The notes beneath the pieces were generated by a model, which did not search any database, was not told where the DNA came from, and was given only the letters and a program-made list of their open reading frames with translations. Below, one piece after another: positions 1-8,212 of a stretch of DNA of 39,826 nt. Both the position numbers and the translations under genes were made by a program. The DNA comes from CAZEGV01 sp964511645 (GTDB lineage Bacteria > Bacteroidota > Bacteroidia > Cytophagales > JAAEPT01), in NCBI GenBank assembly GCA_964511645.1, contig CAZEGV010000021.1:1-39826 (forward strand), given 5' to 3'. Position 1 is the first letter of the stretch; the number at the start of each line of letters is the position of its first letter.

Positions 1-1
1 T

Positions 2-136
2 TCATTTTCCTTTAACAGTACCGTGCTGAGAGGTTAGTTCCAAAATGGAACACACTTCTATTTTCCCCTCTGCTTGAGAGGTGAAAGTCAGAAAATCGGC
101 AGTGCTATTTCTAATTAATTTCTTGTTATCCTTCAT
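2..136 (-). pseudogene. Remnant of a RhuM-like gene (44 codons)
   Basis: A short frame opens with ATG at 136, overlaps the last 11 bases of hsdM and ends at TGA 4-2. The start of the product (NSTADFLTFTSQ, then EGKIEV) resembles the N-terminus of RhuM/virulence-type proteins that often sit between hsdM and hsdS in Bacteroidota. The rest (VCSILELTSQHGTVKGK) resembles a part of the same family normally about 50 residues further on, so the gene looks like an in-frame deletion followed by early termination. The family match is from memory of family sequences and was not searched. It could also be a chance short frame, but the overlap with hsdM fits a former operon member. Confidence 0.5.
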
Positions 137-1748
137 ATTTCAAGGATTTGAGGTTGTCTTGAATTTCTTTTTCTAAAGTTTTACTTTCAGTAAAAAGGTC
201 ATTTAAACTGTTTTCAAAAGCACCCATTTTAGCAGTGAACTCTTCGGGAGTAATATCGGTATATTCAATTTTTACTTCAAAATATTGCCCTGCACTCAGC
301 GAGTAGTTTTTCTCTTTGATATCGGCATAACTCACCAAAACAGAAAAATCCTCAATCGCTTCTTTTTTATTAAACGTGTCAATGATTTTATCCTCTTCTG
401 TTGGTGATAAAACCGTCTTTTGGTTTTTACCGTCTTTGACTTTTTCTCCCAAATTAGAAGCATCAATCAACACCACATCACCTGTGTTTTCTTTATCCAA
501 AAACAGAATAGAAACATTTGTACCCGTATTGGCAAAAATATTACTCGGCATACTCACCACACCTGCCAACATTTTACTCTCCACCATTTTGGTTCTTATT
601 TTTTTATCAATACCACTTTGGGCAGTAATAAAACCAGTAGGCACAACTACCGCAGCTTTTCCTTTGGCATTGAGCGAATGAATGATGTGTTGCAAAAACA
701 TCAAATAAATAGCCATTGACTCTTTTTTCTTCGCAGGTATTTTAGGTATGCCTGCAAAAAAACGTTCCTTGTTTTCCTTGGTATCCAGCTCTCCACTAAA
801 ATCTGAAAAATCCAATTTGAAGGGAGGATTAGATACAATGTAATCGAATGTTTGCAATGCACCGTCCTCTTTTTTGTGGTACGGTTCTAATATTGTATTT
901 CCCTTAATTACATTGGGGATAGAGTGTACCAAATCATTCAAAATCAAGTTCAACCGCAAAAGGCTCGATGATTTTTGAGAAATATCTTGCGAATAAAGCG
1001 TACATTTTTGTTCTCCAATCTGGTGAGCCAAGTTCATCAACAACGAACCCGAACCTGCCGAAGGGTCATAACAAGTTGCATTATTTACCTCGCCTTGTAC
1101 AAGACACCTCGCCATGATTTTAGACACGGCATGAGGGGTGAAATACTCTGCATATTTACCTCCACTATTGGTATTGTAATCTTTAATCAGGTATTCAAAT
1201 ATGGTCGCATAAAAATCAAATTTTTCATGAAAAATATGCTCAAAACTAAACCCAACCAATTTATTGATAATTGCTTTACAGAAATCATCTCTTTTGTCGG
1301 TAACATATTTACTGATGTTTTCAAACAAAACGATACGTTCTCCACCTTCGGTTAGCACCGAAAAAATATCGTTGTTTTGTTTGGCAATATCCAATAAGGT
1401 TTTATCAAAAATATTCGCAAAATCACTTTCGTTTTGCCTGTCAAAAAGAGAAGTAATGAATTGCTCAGGTTTGATGATTGCGGTATTTTCTCCCATTTCC
1501 ATAACGAGCATTTCAAAATCATCTTCACTGTATTCTTTCAAAACTTCTTTCCAATCGTCAGCTTTAGCAAACTTATCATCCGTCTTTTTTATCTCATGGA
1601 TAAATCGGTCATTCAAAAATTTGTAAAGAAATACTTGAGTAATAATTTTGAACTCATTCCCATCATTTCCTAATCCATAACTCGCACAAACACCTTTGAT
1701 GTCATCTATGAGTTCTTTTATCTTGCTTTCAAAATCTTTGCTATTCAT
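126..1748 (-). CDS. hsdM: Type I restriction-modification methyltransferase subunit HsdM
   Basis: N6-adenine DNA methyltransferase subunit of a type I restriction-modification complex; with HsdS it methylates the target site and with HsdR forms the restriction enzyme. In the 540-residue protein an N-terminal helical domain is followed by YFTP (about 202-205), the SAM-binding motif DPSAGSGS (about 228-235) and the catalytic NPPF (about 307-310), all in normal order. The frame stays open 11 codons further upstream to an ATG at 1781, but that start would lie inside the upstream gene; ATG 1748 leaves a single base after the preceding TAA, so it is preferred. It is the third gene of hsdR / BRO-like / hsdM. 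The specificity gene is not visible and should lie beyond position 1. Confidence 0.95.
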   Translation of the reverse strand: MNSKDFESKIKELIDDIKGVCASYGLGNDGNEFKIITQVFLYKFLNDRFIHEIKKTDDKFAKADDWKEVLKEYSEDDFEMLVMEMGENTAIIKPEQFITSLFDRQNESDFANIFDKTLLDIAKQNNDIFSVLTEGGERIVLFENISKYVTDKRDDFCKAIINKLVGFSFEHIFHEKFDFYATIFEYLIKDYNTNSGGKYAEYFTPHAVSKIMARCLVQGEVNNATCYDPSAGSGSLLMNLAHQIGEQKCTLYSQDISQKSSSLLRLNLILNDLVHSIPNVIKGNTILEPYHKKEDGALQTFDYIVSNPPFKLDFSDFSGELDTKENKERFFAGIPKIPAKKKESMAIYLMFLQHIIHSLNAKGKAAVVVPTGFITAQSGIDKKIRTKMVESKMLAGVVSMPSNIFANTGTNVSILFLDKENTGDVVLIDASNLGEKVKDGKNQKTVLSPTEEDKIIDTFNKKEAIEDFSVLVSYADIKEKNYSLSAGQYFEVKIEYTDITPEEFTAKMGAFENSLNDLFTESKTLEKEIQDNLKSLKYEG

Positions 1749-1749
1749 G

Positions 1750-2604
1750 TTATTTATTCTTCTTCGAAGATTTCTCTTCAATTTTATTTGTGTCTAATAG
1801 GCTTTTTGCATTCAAAGAAGTTACCACTTTTTGTCCTGTTTTGGACTCCAATTCTTTCATAGCCACCTTTGCTACATTACCGCCTTGTTTGGCAACAGTT
1901 TTATTGTCATCAAAAGAATCAGGATTGGTAGCTTTCGAAATATCTTTTGTAGAAGCTTCGGCTAACATATTCAAAATTAGTTCGGTATTGGTCATGTTGT
2001 CTCTTAGGTTTTCTTTTTTTAAGCCCTTCAAAACTTTATATTCCTTAGTCGAATTACCAGGCCATGCCTTCGTGATAATATCAGTAAGTGTGGCAAATTG
2101 CATTCCTTCTTTTATTCCTCTGGCTTTCCATTCATCAGTCAATTCTTTGCGAACCTCAATACTTTTGAGTCGTTGATTAATCCAGTTTTCGGAATAACCT
2201 AATTGTAAATATTGTTCTAAAGCCCTATCGATGGTAAGTTCAGGGTCTTGCATTTCGTCTAATCGCTCAGACGCTATTTGTGCCAACCACAATTTAAAAG
2301 GTTCAGCTTTGGGAGAAGGAATAGATTGAATGAGTCTAAAAAGTTGCTCGGTATCAGCAACATCCGTTTTCCTCATTTTCCCATCTGGAGCAAGCATTTT
2401 CAAACCGTGACAATTCGTCACGGTTTGATTTCCTTCTGCTTTAAGTCGTTGTTTTAGCTTTCTCCAATATGCAGTAGGGTCAACACTCTCCGTTAAAATA
2501 GCGATTACATCAACGATAGAAACATACCATTTTTCATTGTCGGCATCCCATTGAGTACGTACTTTTTGCTCTTCAAATAGCTTTATATTATCCTCTTGTT
2601 TCAT
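1750..2604 (-). CDS. BRO-N / DinD-like antirepressor-type protein in the R-M operon
   Basis: 284 residues. The first ~110 residues look like a BRO-N domain (phage antirepressor type): KWYVSIVDVIAILTES, then AYWRKLKQRL and a conserved LWLAQIASERLDE segment. The second half carries a GIKEGMQFATLTDII stretch and a C-terminal block AKQGGNVAKVA that is typical of bacterial DinD-like/BRO proteins found in type I R-M operons. It has no signal peptide or membrane segment and is likely a cytoplasmic DNA-binding or regulatory protein. It is 18 bases from hsdR and 1 base from hsdM, so it is co-transcribed and probably translationally coupled. Role in restriction control is inference; DinD in E. coli is known as a RecA inhibitor. 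Confidence 0.8.
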   Translation of the reverse strand: MKQEDNIKLFEEQKVRTQWDADNEKWYVSIVDVIAILTESVDPTAYWRKLKQRLKAEGNQTVTNCHGLKMLAPDGKMRKTDVADTEQLFRLIQSIPSPKAEPFKLWLAQIASERLDEMQDPELTIDRALEQYLQLGYSENWINQRLKSIEVRKELTDEWKARGIKEGMQFATLTDIITKAWPGNSTKEYKVLKGLKKENLRDNMTNTELILNMLAEASTKDISKATNPDSFDDNKTVAKQGGNVAKVAMKELESKTGQKVVTSLNAKSLLDTNKIEEKSSKKNK

Positions 2605-2622
2605 TAGGTTATCTTTTAATAA

Positions 2623-5600
2623 TTAAGCCACTCGTCCGTGGTATTCATTGAGGTATTCCTTAACCATTAAATTCCTTATGCGTTTTACCGCACTGGCATC
2701 GAGAGGTAAAGCGTGTTTTTTCTTTAATTGTTCGATAATAATCCTACCCATCATTTTTTCTATAACTGCTTCGTTTTCTAACTTTTTGGTGTTTTGAAGA
2801 ATCCCATTATCTGCTTCTTCTTTCAAAGATTGTAGAGCTTCAAACAGTTTACTTTCTTTATCTGTCAAAGGGTCTTTTTCCATCAATCTCTTATGTAAAC
2901 GAGCATATTTTTCATCATTGCCATACTTTGCTCGCAAGAGTTGATTTTTTCTTTCCAACTCACGAGCCCTTGTGTAGATATTTTCTAATTCTTTGATGTT
3001 ACTTTCCATTTCTACTTTAGAAACTTCACTCAGGTTTTTCGATTTAAACAACCGTTCAAGTTCTTCTTTCAGCGTAATAAATGCAGGATCTTTTGGGTCA
3101 AAATTACCACCTAAAGCTTCACGAGTTTTTTGAAGAATATTTTTCAATTGATCAGCCAAGAGCATTTCTTCCTCTTTGACTTTGGTAAAAGCAAAAAGGA
3201 TATCTTCTAAAGCAATATTGAGTAAATTGGTAGTATCTAAATCTTTATCTAAAGCCTCTTTTGCATTAATCAAGGCAAGACGATTGTTCGCTTCTCTTGA
3301 TAAAACAGTAAGTTGTTTAAAATCAATTTTATCAAGCAATTCGTAATTACCCGACAGTCGGATGAGGTTATATAATTCTTTAGCCTTGTTTAATGCTCGT
3401 GTAATTTTCAACATATCCTCACGGTTATTAATCTGTGAAATTTGTTCCGAAAACAGTTCTTTATTTACTGTATCAAAATGAAATAAGGCTTCTTTTATTT
3501 CATCTATATCAGTAGTAATTTCTTCGGGTGATTTGAAAATATTGGAGAAATGTTCCATTTCATCACCCAATTCCGACTGCAATTCATTAAAATAGTCTTG
3601 ATTGGTTTTGTCAAACTCCTTTTGGATATCGGCAAAATCAACGACATAACCATAGCGGTAATCTTTATATGTTCGATTGACTCTTGTAAGTGTTTGTAAT
3701 AAATTATGAGCTTTGATGACTCTACCCAAATAGAGTTTTTTTAATCTTGGAGCATCAAAACCTGTCAGTAGCATATTGTAAACAAAGAGAAAATCTATTT
3801 TGCCATCTTTGAAATCATCAACAATATCCTTTCTTTCCTCTTTGGTAAACACATCATGCAAAATGACACTCGCTGTTTTCACCTTGTGTTTATCACTTCT
3901 TTTTTCACCATAACCTATTTTAGATTCAGCTACCATCAACAGTTTTTGTTCTTCTACGACTGGATTTGCATATTTTTCTTGAAAAATCTTATACATTTCC
4001 TTCGCTTGATCCGAAGAATCACAAACCACCAAACCACCAATGGTTTCATCGTTCATAGAAATTCGAGCCATCTCAAAATCATTGACGATGTAATCGAGCA
4101 TTGGCTCTACAAATTTGTGGTGAGCATAAATAAATTTCTTATCCGCACTTTTTTCAAGTACATCTATTTCTTCCAACGCTTTTTGCAAAGTGAGCTTGTA
4201 ACTCGTTTCTATTTCCTCACGAATCAATCGTAAAGTATAGCCATCAGCAATAGATGAGTTGTAATAATATTTATGAATATAATCACCAAACAAAGATTTT
4301 GAATTGTATTCTTTGCCTAAAAGAGGTGTTCCTGTAAGTCCTATTTTGATGGAATTACCGTCCGAATCATTCAGGTTTGAAAGAAAACTACCCTTGGGGT
4401 TATAACTTCGATGCACTTCATCTAAAAAGAATATGCGTTGTACATTAAGTTGGTAATCTTTATTTTTGATAACATCAGGGTCATCTTGAAACTTTTGAAT
4501 GTTGACAACGGTAATCTCTGCCTTACCTGAATTGTTATGAATAACACTTGATGATTTAATGTCTTTTGCAAATTCTTCTCTCGAATTGACAGTATGAACC
4601 ACCAAATCACGACTTCGGAACTCTTTACTCGCCTGAATAAGTAAATCTATTCTATCAACAATGAAATAAAACTTTGGAATAACTCCTTTTTTCTGGTAAT
4701 AATCTGTTAAGTATTTGACATTGTAATAAGCTAAGGCTGTTTTCCCACTTCCTTGTGTATGCCAAATAATTCCTTTTTTAACTCCCTCTTCAAGTTTTTT
4801 CTCAATTGCTTTAGTTGCAAACAATTGAGGATAACGCATGATATGTTTTTGTAAACCTTTCTTCTCTTTCACATAAGTAATAGCATATTGTAAAAGAAAA
4901 GCCAAACGGTCTTTCTTGAAAAGAGACGTGCAAATACGGTTTGTGGGTTTATTCGGGTCTTTATTTATCAAAAACTCATCAGCACTTTTGATACTCAAAT
5001 AATTGGTATCCTTCAGAACAAAAGTTTCAAGTGTATCGTCTTCTGGTTTTAAAACACTGTCTAGATCGAGTGTGTCTTCTTCTCTGAAATAATTAAAAAC
5101 AGGTTTTTTATAAGATGTAGATGAATAAAAAGCTCCTTGGATGGGGAGAGGAGTACTGTCATCATATTCCATATTATTCGAAAACACCATCAATTGCGTA
5201 ATGTTGATGAATTTTCTAAATCTCTTATTCTGAAACCTTGTAGCCATTCGTTTGTGCTCGGCTTGCACACCATCGAGGTTATTTGGTTTCTTAACTTCAA
5301 TAAAAGCCAAAGGCATTCCATTAATTAAAAGAATGATATCTGGTCTGAAATTATCGTCGTCTTTATTACCATAAGTAAGTTCTGTAACAACATGAAAAGA
5401 GTTGTTATCAAAATTTTCAAAATCAATTAACTTTTTCCCAGATCGTTCGGTTAGTTTTTCATAAAATGCTTTCCCTAAATCTTCATTTTCTAACAATAAC
5501 GATATTTCATCATAATATTGACTCACATCATCAGCAGATAATTCAGGATTGATTCTTTGAATACTTTCTGCAAAAACATCAGTGAAGATATTTGTAGACT

Positions 5601-5700
5601 CATCCCATGTAGAAGTTTTTAGAGACAGGTACTCATAGCCCAATCTTATGAGATGAAGTATAGTAGGTATTTTGACTCTGGTGTCTTCGTTGAAACTCAT
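2623..5700 (-). CDS. hsdR: Type I restriction endonuclease subunit HsdR
   Basis: 1025 residues, a normal full length for HsdR, the ATP-dependent translocase and nuclease of type I restriction systems. Visible in order: a PD-(D/E)xK nuclease core with D121 and E135-V-K137 (FRPDIILL, FIEVKKP); Walker A GSGKT at 317-321; a DEVHRSY box (DEAH-like motif II); LTGTPL (motif III); a late helicase motif around LTRVNRTYKDYRYGYVVDFAD; and a charged helical C-terminus ending NLMVKEYLNEYHGRVA that would contact the methylase. No frameshift is seen. First gene of the operon with the BRO-like gene and hsdM. Confidence 0.96.
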   Translation of the reverse strand: MSFNEDTRVKIPTILHLIRLGYEYLSLKTSTWDESTNIFTDVFAESIQRINPELSADDVSQYYDEISLLLENEDLGKAFYEKLTERSGKKLIDFENFDNNSFHVVTELTYGNKDDDNFRPDIILLINGMPLAFIEVKKPNNLDGVQAEHKRMATRFQNKRFRKFINITQLMVFSNNMEYDDSTPLPIQGAFYSSTSYKKPVFNYFREEDTLDLDSVLKPEDDTLETFVLKDTNYLSIKSADEFLINKDPNKPTNRICTSLFKKDRLAFLLQYAITYVKEKKGLQKHIMRYPQLFATKAIEKKLEEGVKKGIIWHTQGSGKTALAYYNVKYLTDYYQKKGVIPKFYFIVDRIDLLIQASKEFRSRDLVVHTVNSREEFAKDIKSSSVIHNNSGKAEITVVNIQKFQDDPDVIKNKDYQLNVQRIFFLDEVHRSYNPKGSFLSNLNDSDGNSIKIGLTGTPLLGKEYNSKSLFGDYIHKYYYNSSIADGYTLRLIREEIETSYKLTLQKALEEIDVLEKSADKKFIYAHHKFVEPMLDYIVNDFEMARISMNDETIGGLVVCDSSDQAKEMYKIFQEKYANPVVEEQKLLMVAESKIGYGEKRSDKHKVKTASVILHDVFTKEERKDIVDDFKDGKIDFLFVYNMLLTGFDAPRLKKLYLGRVIKAHNLLQTLTRVNRTYKDYRYGYVVDFADIQKEFDKTNQDYFNELQSELGDEMEHFSNIFKSPEEITTDIDEIKEALFHFDTVNKELFSEQISQINNREDMLKITRALNKAKELYNLIRLSGNYELLDKIDFKQLTVLSREANNRLALINAKEALDKDLDTTNLLNIALEDILFAFTKVKEEEMLLADQLKNILQKTREALGGNFDPKDPAFITLKEELERLFKSKNLSEVSKVEMESNIKELENIYTRARELERKNQLLRAKYGNDEKYARLHKRLMEKDPLTDKESKLFEALQSLKEEADNGILQNTKKLENEAVIEKMMGRIIIEQLKKKHALPLDASAVKRIRNLMVKEYLNEYHGRVA

Positions 5701-5943
5701 GTTAGGTTATTTGGTTGGTATGTATTTCTCCACCCGTAAATATCTTAGTTCATATAACTCTAAAGATACCCTTTTTCTTCTACGATAGGAGTGCTTTTCT
5801 ATTTTCTCTTTTAAAGCATCTTAAATTCCTTTATCTAAATCGATAAAAGGAGAAACAAGTATCTTTTTTTACCCGTCTCTCTGATTATCTATTCCACAGA
5901 AGCTACAAGCTTATTATCAAATAAAAAAACTATAACAGTTTAA

Positions 5944-6100
5944 TACCATTTTAACTATAAGATAAGTCATTTATCCTGTTTGTTTTTACACTCTCTTCGT
6001 TAAAATAATTTACCGTAACCAGTTATGCTAAATCATTTTTCCTCGATTTTGCAAAAAACAATTCAATCTAAATTAGACTCATATTATAGTTAAACTGGTA
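5944..6100 (+). mobile_element. Palindromic MITE-like element, copy A
   Basis: 157 bp with terminal inverted repeats (TACCATTTTAACTATAA on the left, TACCAGTTTAACTATAA as the complement of the right end). The homology between the two halves is not limited to the ends: the reverse complement of the right half lines up with the left half through to a centre at GTAAC-CA-GTTATG, so the whole element can fold into one long imperfect hairpin. TAA flanks it on both sides (5941-5943 and 6101-6103), compatible with a target duplication. Copy B differs at a single base. No transposase is encoded, so it would need one in trans. Confidence 0.8.
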
Positions 6101-6332
6101 TAAGGGTAAATTTAAAGACTAATAATAACTTTATTTTTTCAAGGCTCAAATAAACAACGTTAGTACTTATGCACAGTTTTTTTTATCATTAAAATAATTA
6201 TCACACCTCTTTTTAAAAAGGTACACATTAACCGATATCCACAGTCTCTAAATTATTCATGGCTTAATAATAATCTCTTTAATAGACAATATTACAGTTA
6301 TCCTGACCCACAAACTCCTTTGTGTTATGACG

Positions 6333-6365
6333 GGTAAAGAAGGAGAGCTTATTTCCTTCTTTACC
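6333..6365. repeat. Perfect 11-bp inverted repeat (hairpin)
   Basis: GGTAAAGAAGG (6333-6343) and CCTTCTTTACC (6355-6365) form a perfect 11-bp stem with an 11-base loop. There is no U-run on either side, so it is not an obvious intrinsic terminator. No gene ends nearby. It may be a degenerate member of the intergenic hairpin elements seen elsewhere in the window, but the flanks do not match clearly. Confidence 0.5.
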
Positions 6366-6735
6366 ACAACTTAGTGCCCTATAATAACTGCTTTCTACCA
6401 TGCCCACCATCTTAATGATTTTAGTTTCACTAACTTTCTTTCTAAACCCCATTTCTTATATCTCAAATGTATTAGTTTGAAATTTAAAACATCACTCCGA
6501 CCTTATTAAGGGCTAAACTAGCTCACCCTACTTAAGGGTAATGGCGGTTTTGGATTTCATATCAGGTATGACAGACTTATATGCTGTAGATTTGTATAGA
6601 AAAATAAAAAGCTTGAGTTTATAGCCGTCGCCTATTTCTCTACAAAAGAAATAAAAACAAAGCTAAATCATTGATTAATGACGATTAATTATTATATTTA
6701 GAACTTTAATTGCCCTTAAATAAGCTTTTAGTCTT

Positions 6736-7041
6736 ATGAAGTACTTACTTGTTATATGTGTAATTCTATGTTGTTTGTCTCTACTTGATTTTCCTAGTGG
6801 GTACTATATTGGTCTTCGTTTTTTTGTGACAATGACGCTGATTACCGAAATTATTTTAGAATATAAAAAAAAGGCGTCATGGGAATGGATTATTGTCTTT
6901 ATCGTTATTTCAATCGGCTTCAACCCTGTGTTCCCTGTCTATCTTTACGAAAAAACACAATGGGCACCAATAGATTTACTAGTTGCTACTGTACTTTCTA
7001 TCCGAATACTCGACTCTTACAAGCCCTCAAAAATTTCTTAG
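6736..7041 (+). CDS. Small membrane protein, DUF6804-like
   Basis: 101 residues with four likely membrane segments: the first from residue 3 to 18 (LLVICVILCCLSLLDF), then around 27-42, 50-60 and 81-93. The order of landmarks, a PxGYY turn after helix 1, an EYKKK loop and a FNPVFPVYL motif before the last helix, matches small DUF6804-type proteins as I remember them. Function unknown. It stands alone, converging on the phosphatase gene with only four bases between the stop codons, so the two transcripts may overlap. Confidence 0.75.
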   Translation: MKYLLVICVILCCLSLLDFPSGYYIGLRFFVTMTLITEIILEYKKKASWEWIIVFIVISIGFNPVFPVYLYEKTQWAPIDLLVATVLSIRILDSYKPSKIS

Positions 7042-7045
7042 CTTT

Positions 7046-8212
7046 TTATAATTGTAAAGACAGAATTGTAAAGTCATCAAAAAAATCTTGATTTTCTTTG
7101 AACTTCTCTATTTCAACAAGAATATATTTATGAAATAAAGGTAAAGATTCCAAATTAGCTTTTTTAATAAACTCAGACAAACGTTCTATTTCATACTCCT
7201 CCCCTGCATCATTACTAATCTCTGTCAATCCATCAGTATAATTAAAAATGAAATCTCCTTTTTTAATTTCAATTTCTTGTTTCTCTATAAATGGTAATTC
7301 ATCTAAAGCCCCTAATACAGTACTCCCACCTGACAAGCTTGTCACGTTCCCATTTCTTAACAATAAAGAAGGATTGTGACCTGCATTGATAAATACCATT
7401 TTACTAGTCTCTATATTCACTTTAGCCAAAAACATAGTCACAAAACTACTTCCGCCAGTATTCGTTACCAGTTGAAGATTAAGCTCTTCCACCATTTTTT
7501 CCAAAGAAATATTTTGACGAACCAACACTCTTAAAGAGGCTTGAAAATTAGACATTAACAATGCCGCAGGTATTCCTTTTCCAGATACATCTGCAATACA
7601 ATAGATAAACTCATCTTCAGAAAGGTCTATTACATCATAATAATCACCTCCTACCGTTTTGTGTGGTAGATAAGTAGCACACATTGTATGTGTATCATGC
7701 TGGGGTAATTCCTTTGGTATTAGCATTCCCTGCACCCTACTCGCAATCTCTAACTCCTTCTCTACCGCTAATCTTTTTAATTCCTTTCGAGAAAATCGTT
7801 TATTTTCTATCGCCACCATCAAAATATTGGCAAGTGTCCGTAAAAACTTAAATTCTTCTTGCGATTCATTTTCATCAGTACTTTCTACGCTTAACAAAAC
7901 AAAAGCCAACAATGTACCGTGGTGAGATATTGGTAAAGTGACATCCCAGTCTTTAGCTTTTTCTATCCGAGTATCTTTAATATTATCATCAGAAAGTAAG
8001 TCTAACAAACTTTTTTCGGAAAATTCTAATCCTTTAGATTGTTTTACTATCAACTCATCTTCTTCTTTTACAATTAAAGCTACCTTTTTGTGCCTAAGGT
8101 TAGAGATACAGATTAAATAAAAAATACGGTATAAAGATTCTTCGGGTTGGTTATCATTCACAGCACGGGTTACTTCCAAAAGAGAATTAAGCTGTAATTC
8201 TTTTACATCCAT
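7046..8212 (-). CDS. GAF-domain PP2C-type (SpoIIE/RsbU) serine phosphatase
   Basis: 388 residues. Residues ~10-140 look like a GAF sensor domain; from ~165 the protein is a PPM/SpoIIE-type phosphatase: VGGDYYDV and ADVSGKGIPAALLMSN hold the metal-binding aspartates, followed by AGHNPSLLLR, STVLG and FNYTDGLTE, the usual RsbU order. Such enzymes dephosphorylate anti-sigma factor antagonists in partner-switching stress control, but no RsbV/RsbW-like gene is near. ATG 8212 overlaps the oppC stop by one base (TAATG), so translation is coupled to oppC. The GAF ligand is not predictable. Confidence 0.9.
   Translation of the reverse strand: MDVKELQLNSLLEVTRAVNDNQPEESLYRIFYLICISNLRHKKVALIVKEEDELIVKQSKGLEFSEKSLLDLLSDDNIKDTRIEKAKDWDVTLPISHHGTLLAFVLLSVESTDENESQEEFKFLRTLANILMVAIENKRFSRKELKRLAVEKELEIASRVQGMLIPKELPQHDTHTMCATYLPHKTVGGDYYDVIDLSEDEFIYCIADVSGKGIPAALLMSNFQASLRVLVRQNISLEKMVEELNLQLVTNTGGSSFVTMFLAKVNIETSKMVFINAGHNPSLLLRNGNVTSLSGGSTVLGALDELPFIEKQEIEIKKGDFIFNYTDGLTEISNDAGEEYEIERLSEFIKKANLESLPLFHKYILVEIEKFKENQDFFDDFTILSLQL

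Larger units (their letters stand above)
5701..6735. other. Gene-free 1-kb stretch upstream of hsdR
   Basis: No frame here looks like a protein. It holds one copy of the 157-bp palindromic element (5944-6100), an imperfect hairpin near 5826-5850, a perfect 11-bp hairpin at 6333-6365, and the start region of the small membrane protein gene at 6736. A weak TATCTTTA (minus strand, 5768-5761) could be part of the hsdR promoter but no matching -33 element is seen. The stretch is bounded by divergent genes, hsdR leaving to the left and the DUF6804-like gene to the right. Confidence 0.7.

Noticed and set aside
3856..4233. Plus-strand open frame of 125 codons inside hsdR
   Set aside because: Lies wholly within the well-supported hsdR gene on the other strand and its product is low-complexity F/I-rich, a typical shadow frame.
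6168..6243. DnaA-box-like words (TTATGCACA near 6168, ATATCCACA near 6233) in an AT-rich gene-free stretch, suggesting an origin
   Set aside because: Only one good and one imperfect box, no dnaA or other origin-linked gene nearby; such words are expected by chance in AT-rich DNA.
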